This document shows positions 15,955 through 24,085 of a stretch of DNA of 64,000 bases, piece by piece. The stretch spans positions 1,054,001 through 1,118,000 of the forward strand of contig NZ_CP008747.1 in NCBI RefSeq assembly GCF_000816085.1, given 5' to 3'. Under the pieces are notes generated by a model. That model saw only the letters and a program-made list of their open reading frames with translations. It did not search any database and was not told the DNA's origin. Made by a program: the position numbers and the translations under genes. Every line of letters starts with the position of its first letter. The stretch's first letter is position 1. This DNA comes from Staphylococcus hyicus. Its GTDB lineage: Bacteria > Bacillota > Bacilli > Staphylococcales > Staphylococcaceae.

Positions 15955-17708
15955 TGAAAGTTAAGAACATTAATAACTCAGAATATAGTGATGTGATTAA
16001 ACAAGTACTATCTAACAGAGGGATTGAGAAAAGTGATTTTAAGTATTATTTAGAACCAAGTAAAGATTTAATGCCTAATTATAAGTTGTTGGATAACATA
16101 TATATAGGGATAGATTTACTAAATAGGCACGTTAAAAATAGATCTAATATAGGTATCATAGTCGACAGTGACTTTGATGGGTTGACTAGTACTGCTATCT
16201 TTTATAAGTTCTTAATTAATTATTGTAATGTTGAACAGGATTTAATTAATTTAATCTTACCTAGAAGAAAAAGTCATGGTATCAATATGGAAGATGTTAC
16301 ATGTGTTTTAAGTGAAGGAGATTTATTAATAGTACCAGATGCAGGATCTAGCGATTTTGAGCAACACGAAGAATTAAATAGTAAATCAATCAGTTGCTTA
16401 GTGGTCGACCATCACCTAGCTCCCCAAAAAGATACACCTGCTATAATTATAAATAATCAACTTTCTGACTCCTTCCCTAATAAAGCATTAACTGGTTCTG
16501 CTATGTCTTATCTATTTTGTAAAGGCTATCTAAATGAAAACAATTGTGATGACCCAACAGATTTACAAGATTTGGCCGCTATGGGATTGATTGCAGATAG
16601 GGCAGATTTCTCACAAGATTTAGGTGCATATTTTATGATGCGCTCAGGCCTAAAAAGTGAGAATATTAATAGTAAGCTGCTAAAAAAAGTTGTAGAAAAA
16701 AATGGCAACCTTGAAGAAAATACTGATTTAAATGCCAAAGACATTGGGTTTAATGTTGCTCCTATTTTTAATTCTGTTTTTCGAATGGGAAAGGTTGAAG
16801 AACTAGAACAAGTAATTCATGGAATCTGTGAGTTTGACTATGAATTGTATAACAAACGTAAGAAAATGAACCAAAGCATAGTCGAAGAGGCTTATTTAAG
16901 AGCAATGTCAGTTAAAAGAAGGCAGAAGAAGCAAGAAGATGAAATTATGGAGAAAATTAAAGCTCACATCAAAGATAAAGGTTCCGATAAATATAAAATA
17001 CTTATAGTAAATTCTACTGGGATTGTTAAAGATAGTGGAATGAACGGACTAGTAGCAATGAAGTTAGTTCGCGAATATAATAGGCCTGTTTTAATGGTCA
17101 CTCAAGTAGGGGATAAGTTTAAAGGATCGGCAAGAAACTTGAATAATTCCCCGATTGAAGACCTGAATCGTTTTTTGAGTGATACTGGATATTTCACATG
17201 CCGTGGCCATGCAAATGCTTTTGGTGTGGAGTTTGATTCGGAATACGCATTAAACATTCAACAAGAACTAGAAGCTAAACTAATAGATGTTGATTTAGAC
17301 AATGTTCAATATGAAGTTGATTTTGAGTGGTCAAACCATATTGACATACCAACCATTCATCAACTAGCAGAATATAAAAATATGTGGTGCAATGGTATCG
17401 ATGAACCGCTAATCTATTTAAAGGATATTTATATAAAGAAAGAAGATTTTAATTTTATAGGTAAAACTGGTAATACTTTAAAATTGAATATACAAGGCGT
17501 AGATTTAATTAAATTTAGAATTAGCGAAGATGAAAAACGTGAAATTGCCATGGCTGATTCAACGTCATATATTAATCTAATAGCTACTGCATCTGTAAAT
17601 ACATACAAGGGTATTAACACACCACAATTAATGATAGAAGATTTTAATTTAATACCAGCAAAAGACAGATTGGATACACATATTTCTTTAAATGAATTGC
17701 CGTTTTAA
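15954..17708 (+). CDS. RecJ-like DHH single-strand exonuclease (YorK-like)
   Basis: 584 aa from GTG 15954, overlapping the primase TAG. DHH-family motifs: VDSDFDGLTS (about residue 65), VPDAGSSD, VVDHHLAP and MGLIADRAD. The family degrades single-stranded DNA 5' to 3' with manganese. The C-terminus SLNELPF again looks like an SSB-type tip. Last gene of the replication operon, followed at once by a repeated element. Confidence 0.8.
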   Translation: MKVKNINNSEYSDVIKQVLSNRGIEKSDFKYYLEPSKDLMPNYKLLDNIYIGIDLLNRHVKNRSNIGIIVDSDFDGLTSTAIFYKFLINYCNVEQDLINLILPRRKSHGINMEDVTCVLSEGDLLIVPDAGSSDFEQHEELNSKSISCLVVDHHLAPQKDTPAIIINNQLSDSFPNKALTGSAMSYLFCKGYLNENNCDDPTDLQDLAAMGLIADRADFSQDLGAYFMMRSGLKSENINSKLLKKVVEKNGNLEENTDLNAKDIGFNVAPIFNSVFRMGKVEELEQVIHGICEFDYELYNKRKKMNQSIVEEAYLRAMSVKRRQKKQEDEIMEKIKAHIKDKGSDKYKILIVNSTGIVKDSGMNGLVAMKLVREYNRPVLMVTQVGDKFKGSARNLNNSPIEDLNRFLSDTGYFTCRGHANAFGVEFDSEYALNIQQELEAKLIDVDLDNVQYEVDFEWSNHIDIPTIHQLAEYKNMWCNGIDEPLIYLKDIYIKKEDFNFIGKTGNTLKLNIQGVDLIKFRISEDEKREIAMADSTSYINLIATASVNTYKGINTPQLMIEDFNLIPAKDRLDTHISLNELPF

Positions 17709-17766
17709 AAGATAAAATATAACATTGAAAGTATTTATTGACATACTTAAGCTTATGTATTATAAT
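17705..17766 (+). promoter_or_regulatory. Repeated element plus consensus promoter for an RNA
   Basis: Exact core 17711-17722, overlapping the stop region of RecJ. TTGACA (17738-17743) and TATAAT (17761-17766) are 17 bp apart. No gene follows for 330 bp, so the promoter seems to serve a non-coding RNA. Confidence 0.85.
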
Positions 17767-17772
17767 TTAGTC

Positions 17773-18041
17773 ATAAGGTAATCAAAAAGTAATTGCAGAG
17801 TGATTACTGGCTTGTATCGATATAAATTGTTATCGATATTTTCGAGTAATCAGTCTTTAGTAAATTAATTAAAATGTCTATATAAAAAGGGAGCCGTCTA
17901 CTCCCTATTTATGCTCATTTACTAGTGTAGGTTATTATTAAATAACATGGGTGCAATTCCCATATTGAGCTCCAATATTACAACTTTTTATTTACCCTTT
18001 AATCCAGCCACTGGCTTTAAACTTGTCAGTGGTAGTTTTTT
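17773..18041 (+). ncRNA. Structured non-coding RNA with tRNA-like 3' part
   Basis: About 270 nt between a perfect promoter and a terminator with no credible ORF. The 5' part folds as TGATTACT (17801-17808) with AGTAATCA (17845-17852), enclosing TATCGATA (17815-17822) with TATCGATA (17831-17838). GGGAG/CTCCC with a 7-nt loop lies at 17889-17905. The 3' part has a T-arm-like hairpin: ATGGG, 7-nt loop TGCAATT, CCCAT (17947-17963). Then come ATTGAGC, T, CCA (17964-17974). GCTCATT (17913-17919) pairs with ATTGAGC at 6 of 7 positions, and GTTATT/AATAAC (17931-17946) could stand for an anticodon arm. A D-arm is lacking, so it is not a normal tRNA. Confidence 0.6.
18008..18041 (+). terminator. Rho-independent terminator of the RNA
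   Basis: CCACTGGC (18008-18015) pairs with GTCAGTGG (18025-18032) with one G-U. A TTTTTT run follows at 18036-18041. Confidence 0.75.
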
Positions 18042-18059
18042 ATAAAAAGTTTTGCTATC

Positions 18060-18079
18060 TAGAAAGATAAAATATAACA
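18060..18079 (+). promoter_or_regulatory. Repeated element (operator candidate)
   Basis: Exact core 18066-18077, just after the RNA terminator and upstream of the gene at 18106. Confidence 0.7.
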
Positions 18080-18105
18080 AAATAATTTTGGAGAGAGGTG
18101 TTAGG

Positions 18106-18528
18106 GTGAGTATTAATACTAAAAATTTTAAAAGAGGATCCACAGGGTTGCTCTGGGAACACCAGAATAGGTTTCATGAATACATCAGAATCCTAAACGG
18201 CAGTAGTAATTATTCATCAATACTTAAGAAAGTTATGACTTTTAAAGAAGTAGAAATAGTTTTTAAATTACCACATAATACTGTTATTCAAGATTTCAAA
18301 AAAGGCATTTTCAAAAAGACAACCGTCAGAAAAAGTGGAAATACTTATTTAATTACCTTGCATGAAGCTAAACGCCACTATGAGGACTATTGGAGTACTA
18401 GAGCTAAGAAGAATATAAGCCACCTTTATTCAAGTTATGATGGTAAGAAAATGAGTGAAGATGAATATTTTATTCGTTTTAATGAAAGAGTAGAAGCTAA
18501 AACACTAGTGAAACAAGATAAAATATAA
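18106..18528 (+). CDS. Possible DNA-binding protein (140 aa)
   Basis: GTG 18106 follows GGAGAGAGG. Basic protein. The middle (FKEVEIVFKLPHNTVIQDFKK) could be a helix-turn-helix of excisionase or MerR type. The C-terminal codons GAT-AAA-ATA-TAA are the repeated element itself, so the protein ends QDKI. First gene of the small-gene array. Function uncertain. Confidence 0.5.
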   Translation: MSINTKNFKRGSTGLLWEHQNRFHEYIRILNGSSNYSSILKKVMTFKEVEIVFKLPHNTVIQDFKKGIFKKTTVRKSGNTYLITLHEAKRHYEDYWSTRAKKNISHLYSSYDGKKMSEDEYFIRFNERVEAKTLVKQDKI

Positions 18529-18530
18529 TA
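18511..18530 (+). promoter_or_regulatory. Repeated element overlapping a stop codon
   Basis: Exact core 18517-18528, whose last TAA is the stop of the 18106 gene. It is followed by the gene at 18546. Confidence 0.75.
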
Positions 18531-18545
18531 TAAAGGATGATATGA

Positions 18546-18950
18546 ATGAAGGTAAAAAAGAATGTATTAATGACACTAACAGAACTTATTAACAGTATTA
18601 CTGATAATGAAGTATTAGGTAATAATTTTGAAAATAAGAAAGGAGATAGAGTATCTGTAGATGAATGTGGTTTAATAAAATGCCAAATTAATTTCCCTGA
18701 TGAATTGTTTAATGTAGAAACAGAAAGCCAAATTGATGAGAACACAATTATACCTGAGCTTTTAGAAGTGTATGAGTTTAGTAGTCGGATCAAATATTCT
18801 AGAGTTTATAAAAATGAAAGCATAAATAATGTAATAAGAACTCGTAAACACTATATTGAGGAACCGATTACTAGTGCGTTTTATATACTTGATGAAGATA
18901 TGACAGCATCATTATTATGGAAAGATGGTGTATTAATCGATGAAATATAA
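18546..18950 (+). CDS. Staphylococcal phage hypothetical protein (134 aa)
   Basis: ATG follows AAGGATGATATGA. The region ILDEDMTASLLWKDGVLIDE near the end matches the ending of its neighbour at 18940, so the two are paralogues. Related proteins starting MTLPELIQW are common in staphylococcal siphophages near the early region. Function unknown. Confidence 0.65.
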   Translation: MKVKKNVLMTLTELINSITDNEVLGNNFENKKGDRVSVDECGLIKCQINFPDELFNVETESQIDENTIIPELLEVYEFSSRIKYSRVYKNESINNVIRTRKHYIEEPITSAFYILDEDMTASLLWKDGVLIDEI

Positions 18951-19338
18951 AGTTAAAAAGCAAATGACGTTACCAGAACTGATTCAGTGGGGGTGGGATA
19001 ACGAAATAGAGAATATGTTTTTTCGTAGCAGCGATGGAAGTGAAGTCCATTTTGAACTTGAGGGTAACTTTAATACTGAAGAATATATAGCATTTAATGA
19101 AACTTTCGAAGTTGAAGTCGAAGAAGAAATTACGGAAGAAACCTTTATCCCTAAGTTGATAGAGGTGTATAAAAATGTAAGGGGAGAATCTTTTAGTTTT
19201 TCCTATAGTAACAAAAGCATAAATCATGTTTTAAATATAAATGAACTTTATCAGAATCGTCCAACTAAAGCCTTTTACATGCTCAACGACGACTGTACGA
19301 TGACGTTATTATGGCGAAATGGGGAGATGGTGGAATGA
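18940..19338 (+). CDS. Staphylococcal phage protein, MTLPELIQW family (132 aa)
   Basis: Begins MKYKVKKQMTLPELIQWGWD and ends YMLNDDCTMTLLWRNGEMVE, typical of a small protein found in many S. aureus phages. Acidic middle (EVEVEEEITEE). Its start overlaps the stop of the paralogous 134-aa gene by 11 nt and its stop overlaps the next ATG, so the three are translationally coupled. Function unknown. Confidence 0.7.
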   Translation: MKYKVKKQMTLPELIQWGWDNEIENMFFRSSDGSEVHFELEGNFNTEEYIAFNETFEVEVEEEITEETFIPKLIEVYKNVRGESFSFSYSNKSINHVLNINELYQNRPTKAFYMLNDDCTMTLLWRNGEMVE

Positions 19339-19691
19339 TACCGAAATTTAGAGTATGGGATAGAAAACTAGAAATAATGTACGAGGCAAATGAATTAATC
19401 ATTCAAATCAAGGGATCTGAAATCTTAGTGGCACATGATCCAACGTTACATCAATTTATTAATTATACTCTAATGCAATCAACGGGAGTTAAAGATAAAA
19501 ACGGCGTTGAAGTTTATCAGGATGACTTTGTAAAGGACGCTCAAACAAATCGATATGGAATAGTATGTTTAGGTCTAGAAGGGTTTGCAATTATGTGGAG
19601 ACATAAGGAAGAGAATATTCATCACTGTCTAACAGAATTTGAAGTAGTAGGTAATATATATGAAAATACAGAATTGCTTTTGGAGGCATAA
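19335..19691 (+). CDS. YopX-family protein
   Basis: 118 aa from ATG 19335, overlapping the upstream stop (ATGA). The start IPKFRVWDRKLEIMY and the end FEVVGNIYENTELL are the family hallmarks; LMQSTGVKDKNGVEVYQDD in the middle fits as well. The family is named after SPbeta YopX and is widespread in Gram-positive phages; the function is unknown. Confidence 0.85.
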   Translation: MIPKFRVWDRKLEIMYEANELIIQIKGSEILVAHDPTLHQFINYTLMQSTGVKDKNGVEVYQDDFVKDAQTNRYGIVCLGLEGFAIMWRHKEENIHHCLTEFEVVGNIYENTELLLEA

Positions 19692-19692
19692 G

Positions 19693-19896
19693 ATGACTAG
19701 TTACAAATCGGAACGAGACTCGCTAATCAAAGACGTCGAACGTTTACGTCAACAACGAGACGAGTATAGAAACAAACTCAATTACATGGTGGAGTTATTA
19801 ACTCTCTATACTGACTATAAACTGTCATTAAGTCATAATAAGTGGTATTTAGGGTTACGTAAGAAGGTAGATGAGGTACTAAAAGATGAAAGATGA
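19693..19896 (+). CDS. Small coiled-coil protein (67 aa)
   Basis: ATG 19693 follows TTGGAGGC. Residues 5-35 (SERDSLIKDVERLRQQRDEY) form a coiled coil. Overlaps the next gene by 11 nt. Function unknown. Confidence 0.6.
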   Translation: MTSYKSERDSLIKDVERLRQQRDEYRNKLNYMVELLTLYTDYKLSLSHNKWYLGLRKKVDEVLKDER

Positions 19897-20113
19897 ACAA
19901 ATCACACAACAAACGATTACGTACTTAATGGAGAAGTACAAAGGATTAATAAAGTTGGAAATGGATTATCAAGAATGGAAAGAAAGAAATCCTGATAAAA
20001 GCAGATGGTATTACAAAGATAAAAGACCATCTAAAGCGGAATTAAAGCGTTTCAGATTATTGTTGAAAGAATTGATGATTGAGTTTGAAAAGGGGTTAAA
20101 TTTTTATGGTTAA
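19886..20113 (+). CDS. Hypothetical protein (75 aa)
   Basis: Basic, helical. ATG lies inside the end of the previous gene. The middle is rich in Trp/Tyr and Lys (ERNPDKSRWYYKDKRPSK). Part of the small-gene array; no family recognised. Confidence 0.55.
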   Translation: MKDEQITQQTITYLMEKYKGLIKLEMDYQEWKERNPDKSRWYYKDKRPSKAELKRFRLLLKELMIEFEKGLNFYG

Positions 20114-20333
20114 AGTTGATTTTAAAAAGATATGGCAGGACTGGAAGAAAAGACGAATAAGTAATTATATATTAGTGCATGAGAACGCTAAAATTAGTGA
20201 GGAAATGTATTTCTTAATCGAACGTAATAAACTGGCTTTTGAGTTACGTGAAATGGACAGATTAGATGGCACAAACGAATTTGAAAACCTTTTATACGAT
20301 TTAGAATCTTTTAATAATAAGGAGGACGAGTAA
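20106..20333 (+). CDS. Hypothetical protein (75 aa)
   Basis: Overlaps the previous gene by 8 nt. The start is basic (VKVDFKKIWQDWKKRR), the end acidic. The last residues EDE are encoded by the shared junction GGAGGACGAGTAAATG, which is also the ribosome binding site of the next gene. Confidence 0.55.
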   Translation: MVKVDFKKIWQDWKKRRISNYILVHENAKISEEMYFLIERNKLAFELREMDRLDGTNEFENLLYDLESFNNKEDE

Positions 20334-20336
20334 ATG
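20321..20336 (+). repeat. Shared gene-junction sequence, first of five
   Basis: GGAGGACGAGTAAATG joins two genes, giving the binding site, the stop and the next ATG in 16 bp. Further copies or near copies are at 20609-20624, 20783-20798 (GTG in place of GTA), 20994-21009 (GATTAGATG) and 21174-21189. Confidence 0.8.
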
Positions 20337-20621
20337 AAATGGAAACGATTAAAAACTGTGGTACCGCACCCAGTTATCAAAAATAAAAACTTAAAAGCTG
20401 TATGCGTAACAAAAGATAATGTGAAAGAGGTTCAAAAAGAATTAAAATTTTTTGAAATTTTCAGTGAAAGTGAAGAAGTGTTATTAACTGGATTTTTATC
20501 ATTTCAAAGGATACCTATTTACATTATTTGGATTAATCCTAAATCCCATAAGACACCTAGATATTACTTTGCTAACGAGCATGAGATTGAAAGATATTTT
20601 GAATTTTTGGAGGACGAGTAA
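20334..20621 (+). CDS. Hypothetical protein (95 aa)
   Basis: ATG is supplied by the shared junction. Mixed alpha/beta composition; ends FLEDE through the next junction copy. The centre (TGFLSFQRIPIYIIWINP) may be buried strands. No family recognised. Confidence 0.55.
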   Translation: MKWKRLKTVVPHPVIKNKNLKAVCVTKDNVKEVQKELKFFEIFSESEEVLLTGFLSFQRIPIYIIWINPKSHKTPRYYFANEHEIERYFEFLEDE

Positions 20622-20795
20622 ATGAGTATTAGTGTAGGAGATAAAGTATATAACCATGAAACAAACGAAAGTTTAGAAATTGTGCAATTGGTGGGAGATA
20701 TTAGAGATACGCATTATGAGCTGTCTGATGAGTCAGTTATTAGCATTATAGATTTTATCACTAGACCAATTTATCTAATCAAGGAGGACGAGTGA
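20622..20795 (+). CDS. Hypothetical protein (57 aa)
   Basis: ATG lies in a junction copy with a full GGAGG site. Starts MSISVGDKVYNHETNESLEI, which suggests a small beta-barrel; ends KEDE through the next copy. Function unknown. Confidence 0.55.
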   Translation: MSISVGDKVYNHETNESLEIVQLVGDIRDTHYELSDESVISIIDFITRPIYLIKEDE

Positions 20796-20993
20796 ATGTT
20801 CCCAGACTATCAAGCAACAATCACATTAAACAACGGTAAAAAGTATTTTAGTTATGATGCGCCAATAAATTTATTTAATAGACAAATGAAAGGAGAAATC
20901 ATAGAAGTATATGATAAGTATTTTAGGCTGTTAGGAATCAATCCTAACGAGATATTTAAAATAACTGAATTTAACTATAAAAGAGATGTATAA
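20796..20993 (+). CDS. Hypothetical protein (65 aa)
   Basis: Starts at once after the previous stop, with GGAGGACG as its site. Starts MFPDYQATITLNNGKKYFSY. It resembles small phage proteins of beta structure, but no family is recognised. Confidence 0.55.
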   Translation: MFPDYQATITLNNGKKYFSYDAPINLFNRQMKGEIIEVYDKYFRLLGINPNEIFKITEFNYKRDV

Positions 20994-21006
20994 GGAGGAC
21001 GATTAG

Positions 21007-21186
21007 ATGGAGGTACTGCATTTACTAGGGTTTCTTTTAGCTGGAGCATTCGTTGCAGATTATATAAGAGTGCGCAAACAAAACGCTAAATTAAGCCGTA
21101 ACGTTACTACTCTTTCTGAGTATGTTGCGAAACATTACGGATTAGATTATACGTACTGGCTTATAAATAAAGAGGAGGACGAGTAA
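21007..21186 (+). CDS. Small membrane protein (59 aa)
   Basis: ATG follows a GGAGGACGATTAG junction. N-terminal membrane segment (LLGFLLAGAFVADYI), then a basic stretch and a C-terminal EEDE from the next junction. Probably inserted in the cell membrane. Function unknown. Confidence 0.55.
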   Translation: MEVLHLLGFLLAGAFVADYIRVRKQNAKLSRNVTTLSEYVAKHYGLDYTYWLINKEEDE

Positions 21187-21672
21187 ATGAAATCACCGTA
21201 TGAAGTTCAATCAGAAATAAAGAAAAGAATTATTAAACCTGAATATAAATTTGAATATATGAGTATGTTGCCTGGAGAAACTTTAACACATGTATTTCAT
21301 GCAAACTTAAGCGTTAATTCATTTAATAAATTACCAGCTATAATTTTTGTTTCCGAAAGTAAGAAGGTGTTTATCCACTGTTTGAGAATTAATACAGATA
21401 TACAAGAGAATGAAGATTTAGCAGATATTGACGCCATTCAAAGACATCAGATTAAACTTCCTAGATTTATAAATATGTTGCTAGATGACGAAATACAATT
21501 TGAAGGATTATTTGATGTATCAAGGCTACCATTTGTCGACCAAGAAGCACGAAAAGAATATTTTGATTACAAGATAAATAAAAGAAGACTGGAAGAAGAG
21601 AAATACCGCAAAGAGCAAGAATACAAAGCATATTTAAGGCTAAAAGAAAAGTACGAGGGATCAAATAAATGA
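21187..21672 (+). CDS. Hypothetical protein (161 aa)
   Basis: ATG lies in the last junction copy. Alpha/beta protein with a long charged C-terminal helix (about 118-160: ARKEYFDYKINKRRLEEEKY onward), probably a coiled coil. No family recognised. Confidence 0.55.
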   Translation: MKSPYEVQSEIKKRIIKPEYKFEYMSMLPGETLTHVFHANLSVNSFNKLPAIIFVSESKKVFIHCLRINTDIQENEDLADIDAIQRHQIKLPRFINMLLDDEIQFEGLFDVSRLPFVDQEARKEYFDYKINKRRLEEEKYRKEQEYKAYLRLKEKYEGSNK

Positions 21673-21833
21673 GTTTACCTATAGAAAAGTATCTTCAAAT
21701 GTGGGAAATGTTAAATAAAAATGTAAAAGTCTCGCAATTAGTATCAGCTGGATTATATGAAAAAATGGTCATTTTAGATAGACATGGTAATAAAATGGAA
21801 ATCAAATTCTACGCAAATATGGAGGAGAAATGA
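21669..21833 (+). CDS. Hypothetical protein (54 aa)
   Basis: Overlaps the previous stop (ATGA). Soluble small protein, MSLPIEKYLQMWEMLNKNVK onward. Its end carries GGAGGAG, the site for the next gene. Function unknown. Confidence 0.5.
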   Translation: MSLPIEKYLQMWEMLNKNVKVSQLVSAGLYEKMVILDRHGNKMEIKFYANMEEK

Positions 21834-21834
21834 G

Positions 21835-22053
21835 ATGATTCTATACCAAGCAGAACATGATAATTGTGAGCCTTATGAAGATAACTACAGTTATAGAGAA
21901 AATAAAGTGTACCGTTATAAAGAAGAATTGATAAAACGTCTAAAAGAAGCTGGTTATGAAGCACAAAGCGGGCAAGTTTTTGTCAAAGGTAATCCAAAAA
22001 GATTCGATGATTTTGATCTAGTTACAATTTATGAATTAAAAGTTAATGAATAA
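21835..22053 (+). CDS. Hypothetical protein (72 aa)
   Basis: ATG 21835 with GGAGGAG upstream; an in-frame ATG at 21784 has no site. Contains an amphipathic helix (YKEELIKRLKEAGYEA) followed by a strand, as in small phage RNA- or DNA-binding folds. Function unknown. Confidence 0.55.
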   Translation: MILYQAEHDNCEPYEDNYSYRENKVYRYKEELIKRLKEAGYEAQSGQVFVKGNPKRFDDFDLVTIYELKVNE

Positions 22054-22063
22054 AAGGGGACGA

Positions 22064-22552
22064 ATGATGAAAGAATTAACTATTGAAAACTTAAAAGAAT
22101 TGTTAGAAACACAAGAAGAATTTGAGAGCAAAGAATATTTAATAAATTTAGAAAGCTTAAAAATTGCATATGCTGTGAAATTCTTTAAGTGGCTTGATAA
22201 TTTAGGATTTTATAATTTTTGGGAAGTAAAAAGCAATGGTTCTGAACTCTTAAATGACCTTGCAGACATGTTAGCGTGTGGTTTAAGCATAGCTAACAAA
22301 ATGAATGTACATATTAATAATAAAATAGTATCAGAATCTAATGATTTTTTAAAGGAAGTAGAAGAGACTCCGCTAAGTTTGGAGGATAATAAGGTATTTA
22401 AAGCTTTTTGGGAGGATCTATCATATTTAATTTCAAAAAAGTCACCAATTAATGATGATATTTTAACTTTTGTACTAGTTCCAATTAATTTAGCACTTGA
22501 CTATCACTCTATTGAAGAATTGATAGGTACGTACAAAAAGAAGTATGGATAA
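22064..22552 (+). CDS. All-alpha dUTPase/MazG-like protein
   Basis: 162 aa from ATG 22064 with AAAGGGGACG upstream. The pattern AYAVKFFKWLDNLGFYNFWE plus ELLNDLADMLACGLSIAN matches the helical NTP pyrophosphatase fold (dimeric dUTPase family), where Glu/Asp residues bind metal. Such enzymes remove dUTP or modify nucleotide pools during phage replication. The usual ExxE motif is only partly visible, so the activity is uncertain. Confidence 0.5.
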   Translation: MMKELTIENLKELLETQEEFESKEYLINLESLKIAYAVKFFKWLDNLGFYNFWEVKSNGSELLNDLADMLACGLSIANKMNVHINNKIVSESNDFLKEVEETPLSLEDNKVFKAFWEDLSYLISKKSPINDDILTFVLVPINLALDYHSIEELIGTYKKKYG

Positions 22553-22603
22553 AATACATGTTTTATTAAATAAAACAAAACTCTGAATAAATGGAAAGAG
22601 CTT

Positions 22604-22623
22604 TTATCAGATGAAATATAATA
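22604..22623 (+). promoter_or_regulatory. Variant repeated element
   Basis: GATGAAATATAA (22610-22621), one change from the core. It stands after the small-gene array and before the genes at 22739. A 14-codon frame (ATG 22643) with a strong AAAGGGGG site follows. Confidence 0.4.
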
Positions 22624-22738
22624 GAGGATCAAAAAGGGGGAAATGGGTTGTATTTTAGATAATCATCAGGATAACAATCATAAATAAAGAGTTATATAAA
22701 TAAAAAGTGAAAATATGATAATAGATGGAGGATATGGA

Positions 22739-22873
22739 ATGAAAAATTTAAAATTCATAGACTTGGTATTAGAGAACTGTGGTAGTGTTAGACTTGAAGA
22801 AAAAGACGTAATTATGTTTCACATAGCAGGAGTTACGGAAAGTAGAGTTATCATATCTCTTAAATGGATGTAA
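22739..22873 (+). CDS. Small protein (44 aa)
   Basis: ATG follows GATGGAGGATA. Starts MKNLKFIDLVLENCGSVRLE. Overlaps the next gene by 10 nt. It looks like a beta-rich phage protein. No family recognised. Confidence 0.45.
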   Translation: MKNLKFIDLVLENCGSVRLEEKDVIMFHIAGVTESRVIISLKWM

Positions 22874-23172
22874 ACCTACATTACGCTTATTTTAGTATTC
22901 TAATTAATAAACCAAAATTTATTAAACAAGCTTCTTTTGAAAGTGATGATACAAATGCTTATGAAATGATTACACAATACTCGGATGTTACAGCTATAAA
23001 TATTGTTTATAGTGATGAAACAAATGAATTAATTTATGTAGATTTTAATGACTATAATGATAACTATAACATCAACCAAAAAAATAAATATAATGAGGAG
23101 TATGAAGAACTTGAAGTAACTATCAATAAAGAAAATTCTATGGACTTTTTAAATAGTGAAGATATCAAATAA
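22864..23172 (+). CDS. Hypothetical protein (102 aa)
   Basis: Starts inside the previous gene. Acidic, Asn/Tyr-rich, low-complexity C-terminal half (YNDNYNINQKNKYNEEYEEL). No domain recognised. Last apparently intact phage gene before decayed DNA and cargo. Confidence 0.45.
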   Translation: MDVNLHYAYFSILINKPKFIKQASFESDDTNAYEMITQYSDVTAINIVYSDETNELIYVDFNDYNDNYNINQKNKYNEEYEELEVTINKENSMDFLNSEDIK

Positions 23173-23203
23173 AGTATTCACTTATAATTATAGTAGATAT
23201 TAG

Positions 23204-23354
23204 ATGAATAAAAACATTTTCTAAAGCCTTAAGAAAGAATACATTAGAGTATTCGAAGCAAGGTTTAGGATTATTTGTAGCTATTCCTATAATGTTAATT
23301 ATAGCCTCTGTATTAGTATCATTCATTATAGGCGTCCCTACCAATATCATTTAG
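23204..23354 (+). pseudogene. Membrane protein remnant with frameshift
   Basis: ATG 23204 stops after six codons. One A fewer in the run at 23210-23214 opens a frame to TAG 23352 with a membrane segment (LFVAIPIMLIIASVLVSFII). There is no other start in that frame. Probably a broken gene in decaying DNA. Confidence 0.4.
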
Positions 23355-23773
23355 GATTTATATGTATTGGACATAAACAATAACCTTATAAATCAAATCA
23401 TATCTCTTGCATGGCTTATAATTCTATACAGTATACCAAGATCTCTCGACAATAAAAACCTCTCACCGAACTAAAAATAACGGATTATTTACTATCTATC
23501 TTATATCTTACAAATATCATAAATGCAAGTGTTTTAGAAAGTGTTTAATTGTTTAAATTATTGCTATTTACAGGAGATGTTGGAGCAGTTATAACTATAT
23601 TATCATTTATATTATTTTTAGCTGTTAATAGGGGGTATCAGTAAAATTATTATTAAAAGTTATAAAGAAAGCAGACTCACAATGATATATATCAAGTTTT
23701 GTGATGTAGGTGCTGTTTATTGAGATATCGAATTATTATTCATTATATAGATTTTTTATTATGTATTAAAAAT
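23355..23773. other. Degenerate intergenic DNA
   Basis: No intact gene. Short hydrophobic frames and many stops suggest remnants of lost genes at the border between phage array and cargo. Confidence 0.4.
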
Positions 23774-24085
23774 TTAAGGTAGAAATAATTTTATAACAGG
23801 TGTAATAAATGATAGTATCGTTATAAATATGCCGATAAACCAAAATAAAAATTTATTTCTTGCTTTAAAAAAACAATCCTTACCTTCAGAAGTAATTGAT
23901 ACATAATCATCATAAACTGGCGTAAAAAAAACTAACATTTCATCTTCTTCAGTTTTATAATCGTCAATTATAGGTTTTATCCATTTGTTATCAACCATAT
24001 AATCATAATGCTTATAATCAGAATTCAATTTAATTTTACCTTGTTTTACACATTTTCGTAATTTTAAATATATAGATAAGTTCAT
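23774..24085 (-). CDS. Small C-terminally anchored membrane protein (103 aa)
   Basis: First gene on the minus strand. ATG 24085 follows AGGTGGG; a GTG at 24097 overlaps that site. A soluble, charged N-terminal part (about 1-75) is followed by a membrane segment FLFWFIGIFITILSFITPVI. Function unknown; a superinfection or immunity role is possible for such accessory prophage genes but is not shown. Confidence 0.55.
   Translation of the reverse strand: MNLSIYLKLRKCVKQGKIKLNSDYKHYDYMVDNKWIKPIIDDYKTEEDEMLVFFTPVYDDYVSITSEGKDCFFKARNKFLFWFIGIFITILSFITPVIKLFLP

Noticed and set aside
17889..17974. A genuine tRNA gene in the structured RNA
   Set aside because: T-arm-like and acceptor-like parts are present, but there is no D-arm, the T-loop has G at the second position, and the anticodon-like hairpin lacks a 5-bp/7-nt form.
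23204..23773. CRISPR-like or tandem repeat array in the decayed region
   Set aside because: No regularly spaced direct repeats are present; the stretch only holds scattered AT-rich words and broken frames.
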